DNA of 59,899 nt from an uncultured Bacteroidia bacterium (GCA_902800965.1 CADCGK010000016.1:1-59899), one strand, 5' to 3'; numbered from the stretch's first letter, positions 26,419 through 35,687 are shown. Program-made: numbers and translations. Notes: generated from the sequence alone by a model not told the origin.

Positions 26419-26706
26419 ATGCTGAAACGACTAGTCCTTTCCTCTGTTTTTTTACTATTTGCTGCTTCTTCTCTTGTCGCCCAGACCCCTACCACCCAAG
26501 GGAAAGATTTCTGGGTGTCCTATATGAAAAATGGCCATAGGCCTAGTACTAACCCTTTACTTGATTGCCTGAAGCGTTTGAATAGGGGATGGGAAATGCG
26601 CTTGAGTGTTGTGCTTCCATTGAAATTCCCGCCAGGCGATGCCTGTTCTGGCTGGTCCCGAGATGTTTATCCTTTAAGTCGAAAAGGCAATCGCTTTAGT
26701 TTTTAA
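26419..26706 (+). pseudogene. Decayed 5' fragment of a large exported (T9SS/IgGFc-type) protein
   Basis: The frame from ATG 26419 encodes a good signal peptide (MLKRLVLSSVFLLFAASSLVAQ) and then TPTTQGKDFWVSYMKNGHRPSTNP, which resembles the start of large Bacteroidota surface proteins of the IgGFc-binding N-terminal type (TQG.DFW..FM.NG.R). After about 48 residues the similarity stops and the rest (LLDCLKRLNRGWEMRL...) looks like random translation, ending at 26706. I read this as an internal deletion that left the promoter, signal peptide and a short N-terminal stub. A genuine small secreted protein of 95 residues cannot be ruled out. Confidence 0.55.
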
Positions 26707-26727
26707 TTCTAAGTTTTAAATTTTAAA

Positions 26728-28710
26728 TTGACCTTCCTCTATCCTAAAATATTATGGGCTTTGACGGCATTGCTGATCCCTATCGCCGTTCACCTCTTCA
26801 ATTTCAGAAGACACAAGACGGTGTATTTCAGCAATACCGCTGTGCTCAAGACCATCCAGCAAGAGAATGCCAAGACAAAAAAACTGAAATATCTTGTCGT
26901 CTTGACACTGCGCTGCCTTTTCATCGCCGCTTTGGTGCTGGCATTTGCATTTCCTTATAAACCAGATGAAGCTGCAAGGATAAACACAGACGAAGGTCTT
27001 GTGGGGATCTATCTCGACAACTCCATGAGCATGAAGGCGCAGTCGTCGAAAACTACGCTTCTGGAAGATGCTCGCGAATCGGCGAAAAGTCTGTCGGATA
27101 AGTTCTCTCCATCAACACGTTATGTGTTGATGACCAATAGCTTCGAAATGCAGAATGAGTATCCGATGAATCGAGACGAAATGCTGGATCAGCTGGACCG
27201 AATGAACCTTGTTGGACAACCAGTGAAGATGAACGCATTGGTGGAACGTTTTGGAATGCTTAAGAAACTGCATGGTTATGAAAATGCCACCTTGTTCATG
27301 TATTCCGATTTCCAGAAGAACCAGTTTGACTTTTCTGGCGTCCGGCCAGATAGCGGGTTGCGTGTCATCGCCATACCAATGCATGCCGAACTTCAGTCTA
27401 ACGTCTCCATCGATTCGGTATGGCTCGGCTCTCCAGTGATGCAGGCGGGATTGGCGAATGAAGTGCATGTTATGGTTACCAACCATGGCGAAAAGGAAAT
27501 GAAAGGTCTGCCAGTCAACCTGAACTTGGATGGTAAAAATGCGGCTTCTGCCACCGTGGATGTTGAAGGAGGAGGGGCGGCAGAATTGGTGATGCAATTC
27601 ATGTTGCAAGATGCTGGAGATGTCAAAGGCAGTGTGTCATTGATGGATTACCCTATCACTTTCGATGATATTTATAGGTTCGTCATTTCTACAAGGCCGG
27701 TCTTGAAAGTGGTTGAGCTCAATAAAGCGAACAATCAATCAAGCGTTGCCTTGGTATTCGAAGATGATCCTCAGTATGACTATGTTCTGATGGACCCCAC
27801 CCGTTTTGATCTCGGTGTCCTATCTCAAGCCCAACTCATCGTGGTTAGCGAGACTTCGACAATCAATGAGACCTTGCACAAATCCTTGATGGAAGATGCT
27901 GAAAATGGCGCTAGCGTAGTGTTTTTCTGCGACGACGGCAAAGTGGTGGATACCAATACCATGTCGGTAAACGATTTGGCTGTGAGCCATGAGTTTTTCA
28001 ATGACATGGTTGTTGACTTGCCTCAACATGCTGATTTGCCGCAAGTAAGGCAGCATGTACGCTTGAAGACTGCTGCCAATACAACGGTGCTGATGCATCT
28101 TGACAACGGCGATCCCATGTTGACCATGAAAACGGAAGGGAAGGGGCGTGTGTTTGAGCTTGCCACGACACTCGATGCGCATTGGAGTTCTTTGGATGAT
28201 CATGCACTATTTGTTCCGATGTTGTTGAAAATGGCGATGTTGGGCGGTGGTGTTGGACGACTTGCTTATACTCTTGGTGAGGATAAAACCCTATTTTTCG
28301 GCGATCTGTCACTGGAGGGATTGGAGCATCTGACCGTTAAAAGCGAAGAAGATGGCTTCGAGATGATGCCAGCTCATGAGGTTCGTAATAACCGTGTCGT
28401 CTTGTTTTTACAGGATGCACTGCCAGAAGCGGGTTTCTATGAATTGCTGGTGAGAGACTCTGTCTGTCATGTCATGGCTTGGAATGACAGCAGGCTGGAG
28501 TCGGAAATGGTTTTCGCTGGAGAAGCGGAGGTCGCCAATGCTTTCAATGAGGCTGGCATTGATTTGATGGCTGTGCTTGATGCCGATGAGTTTGCCGGGA
28601 ATGACTTGGTGCAGGCCATGGCACGTCAGTCGTCAATCTGGAAATGGTTCGTGCTGCTTGCACTGCTTGCATTGGCTGGAGAGGTGCTCGTGCTACGTTT
28701 CTGGAAGTGA
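26728..28710 (+). CDS. BatA-domain/vWA-type membrane protein
   Basis: 660 residues. N-terminal BatA domain FLYPKILWALTALLIPIAVHLFNFRRHKTVYFSN (first transmembrane helix), a second helix at about 56-74 (LVVLTLRCLFIAALVLAFAF), a von Willebrand A-like region from about 92 with a MIDAS-like DNSMSM segment, then Ig-like and C-terminal parts, and a last transmembrane helix near 640-657 (WFVLLALLALAGEVLVLRF). This is the stand-alone BatA-domain family common in Bacteroidota; function not established, possibly envelope stability or aerotolerance. The start is TTG at 26728, the only codon that gives the conserved FLYP..LW N-terminus; it lies in an AT-rich TTTTAAATTTTAAATT repeat. Confidence 0.88.
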   Translation: MTFLYPKILWALTALLIPIAVHLFNFRRHKTVYFSNTAVLKTIQQENAKTKKLKYLVVLTLRCLFIAALVLAFAFPYKPDEAARINTDEGLVGIYLDNSMSMKAQSSKTTLLEDARESAKSLSDKFSPSTRYVLMTNSFEMQNEYPMNRDEMLDQLDRMNLVGQPVKMNALVERFGMLKKLHGYENATLFMYSDFQKNQFDFSGVRPDSGLRVIAIPMHAELQSNVSIDSVWLGSPVMQAGLANEVHVMVTNHGEKEMKGLPVNLNLDGKNAASATVDVEGGGAAELVMQFMLQDAGDVKGSVSLMDYPITFDDIYRFVISTRPVLKVVELNKANNQSSVALVFEDDPQYDYVLMDPTRFDLGVLSQAQLIVVSETSTINETLHKSLMEDAENGASVVFFCDDGKVVDTNTMSVNDLAVSHEFFNDMVVDLPQHADLPQVRQHVRLKTAANTTVLMHLDNGDPMLTMKTEGKGRVFELATTLDAHWSSLDDHALFVPMLLKMAMLGGGVGRLAYTLGEDKTLFFGDLSLEGLEHLTVKSEEDGFEMMPAHEVRNNRVVLFLQDALPEAGFYELLVRDSVCHVMAWNDSRLESEMVFAGEAEVANAFNEAGIDLMAVLDADEFAGNDLVQAMARQSSIWKWFVLLALLALAGEVLVLRFWK

Positions 28711-28728
28711 TTTTTCGGCTTTTTTTCT

Positions 28729-28759
28729 TTTGACGGAATAGAGAATCTTTGTATCTTTG
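28729..28759 (+). promoter_or_regulatory. Promoter of parC
   Basis: TTTG at 28729-28732, 19-base spacer, TATCTTTG at 28752-28759, 20 bases before the ATG at 28780. A small GCCTT/AAGGC hairpin (28759-28774) covers most of the predicted leader. Confidence 0.7.
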
Positions 28760-28779
28760 CCTTTTCTTAAGGCAAACCT

Positions 28780-31443
28780 ATGGATATTGAAGAAAAAGAT
28801 GAATCTTTTCATGTGATTCCCATCAAGGGGATGTTTGAGAATTGGTTTCTCGACTATGCCTCTTATGTGATCTTGGAACGCGCTGTACCAGCCATCGAAG
28901 ATGGTTTGAAACCTGTTCAGCGTCGTATTCTTCATTCCATGAACGAACTGGATGACGGCCGCTTCAACAAGGTGGCCAATATCGTGGGTAATACCATGAA
29001 ATACCATCCTCATGGTGATGCCTCCATCGGCGACGCCTTGGTCCAAATGGCCCAAAAAGACCTCCTGATCGACACGCAAGGTAACTTTGGAAATGTTTTA
29101 ACTGGTGACGATGCTGCGGCTCCTCGTTACATCGAGGCTAGACTGTCGAAATTCGCCAAGGAAGTGGTTTTCAACAAGAAGACAACAGACTGGAGCCCGT
29201 CGTATGATGGCCGTAACCAAGAGCCGGTTTCCCTGCCGGTTAAGTTCCCCCTGTTGTTGGCCCAAGGTACTGAAGGTATCGCAGTGGGTCTGGCTTCCAA
29301 GTTCCTTCCTCATAATTTCAACGAGCTGATTGATGCCTCAATCGCTTATCTTCGCGATGAACCGTTCGTTTTATATCCGGATTTTCCCACAGGAGGCTTG
29401 ATGGACGTCAGCAATTACAATGACGGTCTTCGTGGTGGACGTATCAGAGTGCGTGCTCGTATCAGCCAACCCGACAAGAAGACTTTGGTGATCACCGAGA
29501 TTCCATACGGAACGACAACGGGCAGTGTCATCGAGAGCATCGTAAAGGAGAACGACAAAGGCAAGATCAAGATTAAGAAGATTGACGATAATACGGCAGA
29601 AAACTGCGAGATTGTCATCTATCTCAACCCTGGTGTCTCTCCCGATCAGACTATCGATGCCCTGTATGCCTTTACACAGTGCGAGGTGAGTATTTCTCCC
29701 AATGCCTGCGTCATCATCAACGACAGGCCGGCATTCATGGGCGTCAGCGAGATCCTGAAACGTTGCACCGATCGGACCATGGAACTTCTCAGCTGGGAGC
29801 TGCGCATCCTGTTGGATGAACTGGAGTCGGATTGGCATTGGATCTCTCTCGAAAAGATCTTCTTCGAGAAAGGCATCTATAAGGAGTTGGAGAAGAAGGA
29901 TTATGAGACTTGGGAAGATCAGGTAACGGGTATCGAGCGTCGTTTCGACCCGTATCGCAAGAAGCTTAAACGAGAGATTACCCGTGATGACGTGCTGAAA
30001 CTGTGCGACAAGCCGGTGCGTAAGATTTCCAAGTTTGACCTCAAGAAAGCGGATGAACAGCTTGCCGACATCGAGGCCAAGATGGAGGAGGCACGTTACA
30101 ACCTCGATCATATCGTTGACTACACTATCAACTATTACACTCACATCAAGGAGAAATATGGCGAGGGTAGGGATCGCAAGACGGAGATCCGTAACTTTGA
30201 CAACATCTCGGCGGTGGCTGTGGCTGCCAACAACGAGAAGTTGTATCTGAACGCCTCGGAAGGTTTTGTGTGCACGGCAGAAGGTTTGAAGCGTGAAAAG
30301 AACAAAGAGGCTTATACCTTTATCTCAGATTGCTCAGACATTGACGACATTATCGTGTTCCACGAGAATGGCACCTACATGGTGACCAAGCTCCAATCCA
30401 AGCTCTTTGTCGGTGCCAACGTGATCCATGCGGCGGTTTTCCATAAGAACGACGACCGTACGACTTACAATGCCGTTTATCGCGACGGCAAGCCAGGGAA
30501 CGCCTTCTATGTCAAGCGTTTTGCGGTGACAGGTGTGACCCGCGATAAGGAGTACGACCTTACCCAAGGTAAACCGGATTCAAGGGTGGTTTATTTCACT
30601 GCCAACCCGAACGGCGAGGCGGAAGTCATTAAGGTGCAGCTGCGTCCAGCTCCGAAGATCAAGAAATCGACCTTTGATTACGATTTTGCCCAGCTTGCCG
30701 TGAAGGGTCGTGCCGCTCGTGGCAACCTTCTGACGAAATATGCCATCAAGGTGGTCTTCAAGCATGACGATGGCGTTTCAACCTTGACAGCACGCGATCT
30801 TTGGTATGACGATACGGTGCGGCGTCTCAATGCCGACAAACGTGGCCAGTATCTAGGCGCCTTTGAAGGTGATGACCGTATCTTGCAAATTTTCTCTAAC
30901 GGAGAGTTCAAGGTCTCAGGATACGACCTCTCCACGCACTTTGACGACGACATGGTGGAGATCCGCAAATTCGATCCGGACGAGATCTTCTCGGTGGTCT
31001 ATGTCGAAGGTGAGACGCAGAAGATGTATCTGAAACGTTTCTGCATCGAGAAAGATATCAAGCTCAACACACGTTTCTCGTTCATAGGAGAACATGAGGC
31101 TGCCAAATACCTTTCATTCTGTACGGACGTCATGCCACGACTCCTGTTGAGTTATCAAGTCAGCGATGCCGGCAACAGTTTCCCAGATGACGAAGTTAAC
31201 GTTGAGGAGTTTATTGGTATCAAGAGCTTTAAAGCCAAAGGCAAACGCCTCTCCAACAGAGAGATTGAGAGCTTCCAGTGGCTTGAGCCATTCGAACCAG
31301 AGGTTCCTGAGACGCCTGATGCCCAAGAGGATGAGAATCCCGAAGAGGCAATAGATGATAATTTGGAAAAGGAACAAAACGATACAACGGGAGACAATAC
31401 TTCTGGGAACGGCACTCCTGGCATTCAAATGGAATTGTTTTAG
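28780..31443 (+). CDS. parC: DNA topoisomerase IV subunit A (GyrA/ParC family)
   Basis: 887 residues. Type IIA topoisomerase A subunit: LDYASYVILERAVPAIEDGLKPVQRRIL (about 24-51), KVANIVGNTMKYHPHGDASIGDALV (about 64-88, quinolone region), and catalytic Tyr117 in AAPRYIEARLSK. The C-terminal half forms beta-propeller-like blades (for example TFISDCSDIDDIIVFHENGTYMVTK), but I do not see the GyrA-box QRRGGKG, which favours topoisomerase IV over gyrase. It ends in an acidic, low-complexity tail (EEAIDDNLEKEQND...). A ParE gene is not in the window. Chromosome decatenation is the expected role. Confidence 0.93.
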   Translation: MDIEEKDESFHVIPIKGMFENWFLDYASYVILERAVPAIEDGLKPVQRRILHSMNELDDGRFNKVANIVGNTMKYHPHGDASIGDALVQMAQKDLLIDTQGNFGNVLTGDDAAAPRYIEARLSKFAKEVVFNKKTTDWSPSYDGRNQEPVSLPVKFPLLLAQGTEGIAVGLASKFLPHNFNELIDASIAYLRDEPFVLYPDFPTGGLMDVSNYNDGLRGGRIRVRARISQPDKKTLVITEIPYGTTTGSVIESIVKENDKGKIKIKKIDDNTAENCEIVIYLNPGVSPDQTIDALYAFTQCEVSISPNACVIINDRPAFMGVSEILKRCTDRTMELLSWELRILLDELESDWHWISLEKIFFEKGIYKELEKKDYETWEDQVTGIERRFDPYRKKLKREITRDDVLKLCDKPVRKISKFDLKKADEQLADIEAKMEEARYNLDHIVDYTINYYTHIKEKYGEGRDRKTEIRNFDNISAVAVAANNEKLYLNASEGFVCTAEGLKREKNKEAYTFISDCSDIDDIIVFHENGTYMVTKLQSKLFVGANVIHAAVFHKNDDRTTYNAVYRDGKPGNAFYVKRFAVTGVTRDKEYDLTQGKPDSRVVYFTANPNGEAEVIKVQLRPAPKIKKSTFDYDFAQLAVKGRAARGNLLTKYAIKVVFKHDDGVSTLTARDLWYDDTVRRLNADKRGQYLGAFEGDDRILQIFSNGEFKVSGYDLSTHFDDDMVEIRKFDPDEIFSVVYVEGETQKMYLKRFCIEKDIKLNTRFSFIGEHEAAKYLSFCTDVMPRLLLSYQVSDAGNSFPDDEVNVEEFIGIKSFKAKGKRLSNREIESFQWLEPFEPEVPETPDAQEDENPEEAIDDNLEKEQNDTTGDNTSGNGTPGIQMELF

Positions 31444-31446
31444 ATC

Positions 31447-32223
31447 ATGAAAATCAGAAATATCATTTTTAGTTTGTTTGTCGCGTTGGTGTTCTCTAGC
31501 TGCGGCAGTGAGTTCGGTCTGGCCAGCAGGTTTGTCGGGCAGTCGCAAAAAATCCAGGCGGCAGTCTATTTCCCCGAATCAGCGAAGGTGACGTTGATAC
31601 AACATACGGATGGGACGTATTCCAAAGTGTTGGATTCATTGAACCAGGACGCATTTCTTGATATGATGTATCTGGCCTACGCTGAAGAGATGAAGAATTA
31701 TGGCGTAAAGGTCTATATCCCGGATGATCCGGACCAAGTTCCCGTAGATTCAACCCATTGGTTGGTGATGCTTTCTAACATGGAGATTCAGGGCCTTTAT
31801 ACTGAGTATGTGGACCACCTCTTTGACTATATTGACAATTACGATTATACCTTTGCCTTGAATACGGTGAATGTCGCTTCGTGGTTCGAAATGAATGACG
31901 GAGAATGGCTCCCAGTCTTGTTCGACGAGCACAACCTCAGGGATGATTTCGAATCCTATGTAAGCAATAGGGGGACGCAGGGAGCCCAATATTATTATAA
32001 CATCAATCCTATCACTAACGCTGACCTTTATGATTATGCAGTGTTTCTTGGGAAACGTTATGCCTCTTTTACCTATAATTACATGATGAACCGTTTTGTC
32101 GGCAAATCCATGCAACGAAAAGGCAAGGAGGCTCGGTTCCAATTGCGTTGGGATCCATACGAGGAGTACTTCTACTTCCAAGAAGAAGGAGAGGGGTTTG
32201 TTGAGTTGAAAGTTGATAATTGA
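31447..32223 (+). CDS. Uncharacterised Bacteroidales lipoprotein
   Basis: 258 residues with a lipoprotein signal MKIRNIIFSLFVALVFSSC (Cys about 19). No known domain recognised. The body is Tyr/Asp-rich with a repeated aromatic pattern (IQGLYTEYVDHLFDYIDNYDYTFALNTVNVASWFEMN; TNADLYDYAVFLGKRYASFTYNYMMNRFVG), suggestive of an alpha-helical, membrane-attached protein. It starts 3 bases after the parC stop, so it is probably co-transcribed with parC. Conserved lipoproteins of this kind occur in Bacteroidales next to housekeeping genes, but the function is unknown. Confidence 0.75.
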   Translation: MKIRNIIFSLFVALVFSSCGSEFGLASRFVGQSQKIQAAVYFPESAKVTLIQHTDGTYSKVLDSLNQDAFLDMMYLAYAEEMKNYGVKVYIPDDPDQVPVDSTHWLVMLSNMEIQGLYTEYVDHLFDYIDNYDYTFALNTVNVASWFEMNDGEWLPVLFDEHNLRDDFESYVSNRGTQGAQYYYNINPITNADLYDYAVFLGKRYASFTYNYMMNRFVGKSMQRKGKEARFQLRWDPYEEYFYFQEEGEGFVELKVDN

Positions 32224-32227
32224 AAGG

Positions 32228-33001
32228 TTAATTCTTCAGCTCGTTGATCAGTACTTCTTCCATGTTGTCGGCCTTCAGGGTCGTAATCTTGCCGTTTTTC
32301 ACCAAACTGATGCCTCCAGTCTCTTCGGAGACGACGAGGACGATACAGTCGTTGTTTTCAGTGACGCCGACAGCGGCGCGATGGCGCAATCCATAATGAC
32401 CTGGGATTTCACTGTTGTTGGTGACGGGCAGGATGCAGCGCGCAGCAGCGATCTTGTTGTCGGTAAGGATCATGGCTCCGTCGTGAAGAGGGCTGTTCTT
32501 GAAGAAGATGTTCTCGATGAGGGGTTTGCTGATCTGGGCGTCGATGCTTACTCCTGTCAGTACGATGTCGCTCAAGGTGTTCTGACGCGTGATGACAATC
32601 AGCGCGCCTTGTTTGATGTTCGACATAGCCTGACAGGCTTGACAGACCGTTTCAGTATCTAGGGAAACCCCTTTCTGTTTGCGACGGAACAGTTTGAATG
32701 TCCGAATGTTGCCGTTTTTTGTCTGTGTTCCGATAGTGAATAGGAAACGACGTATCTCTGGCTGGAAGATTACGATGAGTGCGATGAATCCAACGTTTAC
32801 GAAGGCGCCGAGGATTGAGGACAGCAGCTCCATCTGTAATGCATTAACCAGTTGCCATAGCAGGAAGATGGCCACGATACCGACAAAGATGCTGATGGCC
32901 CCTGTCCCTTTCAATAGCCTGTAAAGGGTGTAGAGAAGCGCGGCAACCAATACGATGTCGATGATGTCAACGATGCGTACCTGTATGAAAAGATCCAGCA
33001 T
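32228..33001 (-). CDS. cdaA: Diadenylate cyclase CdaA (c-di-AMP synthase)
   Basis: Makes cyclic di-AMP from two ATP at the inner membrane. 257 residues: three N-terminal transmembrane segments (about 12-30, 34-52, 60-80), then a DAC domain with the diagnostic DGAMIL (174-179) and GLRHRAAVG (204-212) motifs, both intact. c-di-AMP controls potassium/osmolyte balance and wall stress in other bacteria. It begins 3 bases after the folP stop on the same strand, a gene pair conserved in Bacteroidota. No CdaR or GlmM partner is adjacent. Confidence 0.95.
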   Translation of the reverse strand: MLDLFIQVRIVDIIDIVLVAALLYTLYRLLKGTGAISIFVGIVAIFLLWQLVNALQMELLSSILGAFVNVGFIALIVIFQPEIRRFLFTIGTQTKNGNIRTFKLFRRKQKGVSLDTETVCQACQAMSNIKQGALIVITRQNTLSDIVLTGVSIDAQISKPLIENIFFKNSPLHDGAMILTDNKIAAARCILPVTNNSEIPGHYGLRHRAAVGVTENNDCIVLVVSEETGGISLVKNGKITTLKADNMEEVLINELKN

Positions 33002-33004
33002 GGC

Positions 33005-33805
33005 TTATTCCGATTGTTGCGCAAAATTAAGTGTTTTTTTTAAATCCACGGCGTTTTTGACATTGTGGACCCTCAAAAAGTCGGCACCGTTCATTATGGC
33101 GAGGGCGTTGAGGATGGTGGTGCCATTCTCCAGATCGGCCTCCTGGCCGAGCAGTTTCCATATCATGGATTTCCTGGAGATACCAATGAGGATGGGATAC
33201 TCGTGGTGCCGATAGCGATCCAAATGGCTGAGCAGCGCGTAGTTGGCCTTGAGACTTTTCCCGAAGCCTATGCCGGGATCCAATATGATCTGTTGGCCTC
33301 CGAAGGATTCCAACACCGAACATTGTTGCATGAAGAATTCCATCACGGTTTGGTGGATATCGCCGCCTAGACTGTACTGGTGCATGGTCTCTGGAGTTCC
33401 AACACAGTGCATCAGCACGTAAGGGATGTGGTTTTCCCCGATATAGGGAAGCATTTCAGGGTCGAAGAGGCCGCCTGAAATATCGTTGATATAGTCGGCG
33501 CCTTCGAAGATGCATGATTCGGCGACATTTTTCCGGAAGGTGTCGATGGATAACATGGCGTCGGGAAAACGCATCCGTAAAGCTTTCAGTACAGGGATGA
33601 CTCTTTCCATTTCCTCTTTTTCAGTGGCAATGGCGTTGTTAGGTCGCGTGGAGCAGCCACCGATGTCGATGATGTCTGCGCCTTGTTCCAGCATTTCCTC
33701 GCAATGCTTCAGCGCCGAATCCACACTGTTGAACTTGCCGCCGTCGGAAAACGAGTCGGGCGTGACGTTGAGGATGCCCATGATGGCAGGATAGGAGAGA
33801 CTCAT
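33005..33805 (-). CDS. folP: Dihydropteroate synthase
   Basis: Joins pteridine diphosphate and p-aminobenzoate in folate synthesis; 266 residues from ATG 33805 (MSLSYPAIMGILNVTPDSFSDGG). Signature segments: NVTPDSFSDGGKF (about 13-25), GADIIDIGGCSTRPN (about 42-57; family usually has GGESTRPG), VLSIDTFRKNVAE-like (MLSIDTFRKNVAESC), ADYINDISGG, and DPGIGFGKS near 190. The -7 box at 33823-33830 (minus strand) excludes the longer frame. It heads the folP-cdaA operon. Confidence 0.96.
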   Translation of the reverse strand: MSLSYPAIMGILNVTPDSFSDGGKFNSVDSALKHCEEMLEQGADIIDIGGCSTRPNNAIATEKEEMERVIPVLKALRMRFPDAMLSIDTFRKNVAESCIFEGADYINDISGGLFDPEMLPYIGENHIPYVLMHCVGTPETMHQYSLGGDIHQTVMEFFMQQCSVLESFGGQQIILDPGIGFGKSLKANYALLSHLDRYRHHEYPILIGISRKSMIWKLLGQEADLENGTTILNALAIMNGADFLRVHNVKNAVDLKKTLNFAQQSE

Positions 33806-33822
33806 TTGAATGAATTTTAATG

Positions 33823-33858
33823 CAAAGATAAGACTATAACTGATATTTACTATCTTTG
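33823..33858. promoter_or_regulatory. Overlapping divergent promoters of folP and the DUF1599 gene
   Basis: Minus-strand TATCTTTG at 33830-33823 (folP) and plus-strand TATCTTTG at 33851-33858 are only 20 bases apart. The -33 zone of each promoter falls on the -7 zone of the other, so both cannot be bound at once. Predicted leaders are about 12-14 bases. Confidence 0.65.
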
Positions 33859-33877
33859 CTTCGAAATACTTGTCATC

Positions 33878-34444
33878 ATGAACAACCCTAAAACCGAACA
33901 GGAATTCCATGCTGTGCTGGCACAATGCCGCAAATTGTTTATTGATAAGATGAAAGACTATGGTCCGGCTTGGCGTATTTTACGGACCCCTTCCATCACA
34001 GATCAGATCTTTATCAAGGCCAATAGGATCAGGACCCTGCAGACGACTTCGGAACGTTTGGTGGATGAAGGCATCGAACCGGAGTTCATCGGCATCGTCA
34101 ACTATGCTGCCATGGGTATCATCCAGTTACAGTTGGGCATTGTGGATCAGCCTGACTTGACCTCGGAAGAAGCCACCAAGATGTACGAGAAAGTGACCCG
34201 TGAGGCTTACGAGCTGATGACCCGTAAGAACCATGATTACGACGAGGCTTGGCGCTCCATGCGAATCAGCTCGATCACTGACCTCATCCTGATGAAGGTG
34301 CTCCGTACCAAGTCCATCGAGGACAATAATGGCAAGACCATCGTCTCTGAAGGCCTTGACGCCAACTACTACGACATGATCAACTATGCGGTCTTTGCGC
34401 TGATCTTACTAGCTGAACAGAAGGAAACAGGCCGTGAAGACTAA
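33878..34444 (+). CDS. DUF1599 protein (nucleotide-modification-associated type), duplicated domain
   Basis: 188 residues made of two copies of the same unit: EFHAVLAQCRKLFIDKMKDYGPAWRILRTPSITDQIFIKANRIRTLQ (about 6-54) and AYELMTRKNHDYDEAWRSMRISSITDLILMKVLRTKSIED (about 107-147). Both keep the DYG/DYD.AWR.(L/M)R..SITD core. The family is conserved in Bacteroidota and related to small nucleotide-modification-associated proteins; no enzymatic role is established. It overlaps the following DoxX gene by 11 bases and belongs to the conserved DUF1599-DoxX-(tpiA) neighbourhood. Confidence 0.9.
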   Translation: MNNPKTEQEFHAVLAQCRKLFIDKMKDYGPAWRILRTPSITDQIFIKANRIRTLQTTSERLVDEGIEPEFIGIVNYAAMGIIQLQLGIVDQPDLTSEEATKMYEKVTREAYELMTRKNHDYDEAWRSMRISSITDLILMKVLRTKSIEDNNGKTIVSEGLDANYYDMINYAVFALILLAEQKETGRED

Positions 34445-35687
34445 GACGAACATCTTGGGTTGGATCAGTATCGCCGTGGCCATCGTTTCGGCGGTGGGTA
34501 TTTACTATATTCCAAATTACAGGCTGTGGTTTCTCCTAGTACTGTTGGCTAATATAGCATTGGCTGTGTTCAGTGGATGGCCTCGCTCCGCTCGCAATGA
34601 CCAGGGGAAATCCACACTGGTCGTCTGCCGTCTGTTAGTCGGTGGACTCTTCATTTTCAGTAGCTTCACCAAAGGTGTTGATCCTTTGGGGACGAAGTAC
34701 AAGATGTTGGACTATTTTTCTGCCTATAATATAGAATGGCTCAATGGCTTTGCCATGGTGCTGGCGGTGCTTATGATCTTGGCGGAGTTCCTCATCGGTA
34801 TTTGCCTGTTTACCAACGTATTCCCAAAGATTGCTACGATTGGAGGAGCGCTGTTCATGTTGATGTTCACCACGGTGACGCTTTTCGATGCACTATATGA
34901 TATGGTGCCCGACTGCGGATGCTTCGGCACGGCAGTGAAAATGAGCAACTGGCAGACCTTCTATAAAAACCTGGTAATCGATGCGGTATTGCTACCGTTG
35001 GTGTTGAACATCAAATCACTGAAAAACCGTCTGACATGGCGAGGCCAGCTGGTGATCGGATTTACTTATGCCATTTTGTTCACGGGCTTTGAGATCTATA
35101 ACTATCGCCATCTTCCCGTCATCGACTTCATGAATTGGAAGGTGGGTAAACAGATGAACGAGAAATCGGAGCAAGAGCAACAGATATATCTGACCTTCAG
35201 AAACAAAGAGACTGGAAAGACACAGGAATACCTTTCACCTAATTACCCATGGAACGATTCTGTTTGGAAGAGTCAATGGGAGTTTGTGGATCAACGTGTT
35301 GAGGGAGGAAGCAACTACCTCGGCTTCTCTGCTTTGGACCAAGACGGCGACGATGTCACAGAGATGATCTTGACAACCGAGAAGCTGATGATGTTCACAT
35401 CCCACGACATGAGTGCTATCACTGTGGAGGAATGGGAACAAATCAAGTCGATTACCGAGGAGGCTGGAAAACGAGGCTATTATGTGATTTGGGTCACGGC
35501 CTCGTTGCAGGATTATGTGGAACAACTTCAAGAGACCTATCCGTTTTTGGAAGAGGTCTATTACGGAGACGAGCTGGAAATCAAGACGATTGTGCGCTTC
35601 AATCCAGGTCTGATTTTGTTGGACGAAGGGTTGGTGGTGGACAAGTGGAGTGCCATTGACTTTGACAAGGTATGGGATCGTATATAA
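34434..35687 (+). CDS. DoxX/MauE-like membrane protein with thioredoxin-like tail (BT_3928-type)
   Basis: 417 residues; GTG start inside the end of the DUF1599 gene. Hydrophobic helices: about 9-25, 32-47, 64-80, 98-120, 128-148 and 185-205, forming a DoxX/MauE-type domain with the typical luminal DCGCFG motif near residue 161. After a soluble linker, residues about 290-417 look like a thioredoxin fold without a CxxC (MMFTSHDMSAITVEEWEQI). Known in Bacteroidota as a DoxX family protein beside DUF1599. Odd: residues about 48-57 (GWPRSARNDQ) are encoded by a copy of the CTCGCTCCGCTCGCAATGAC repeat, so the protein carries an insertion at the end of its second helix. Reading frame remains intact. 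Confidence 0.85.
   Translation: MKTKTNILGWISIAVAIVSAVGIYYIPNYRLWFLLVLLANIALAVFSGWPRSARNDQGKSTLVVCRLLVGGLFIFSSFTKGVDPLGTKYKMLDYFSAYNIEWLNGFAMVLAVLMILAEFLIGICLFTNVFPKIATIGGALFMLMFTTVTLFDALYDMVPDCGCFGTAVKMSNWQTFYKNLVIDAVLLPLVLNIKSLKNRLTWRGQLVIGFTYAILFTGFEIYNYRHLPVIDFMNWKVGKQMNEKSEQEQQIYLTFRNKETGKTQEYLSPNYPWNDSVWKSQWEFVDQRVEGGSNYLGFSALDQDGDDVTEMILTTEKLMMFTSHDMSAITVEEWEQIKSITEEAGKRGYYVIWVTASLQDYVEQLQETYPFLEEVYYGDELEIKTIVRFNPGLILLDEGLVVDKWSAIDFDKVWDRI
34576..34602 (+). repeat. GTCATTGCGAG-type half element inside the DoxX gene
   Basis: The bases include CTCGCTCCGCTCGCAATGAC, nearly identical to the right arm of the inverted repeat at 46803-46886. Here it is in frame and translated as WPRSARND. Confidence 0.8.
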
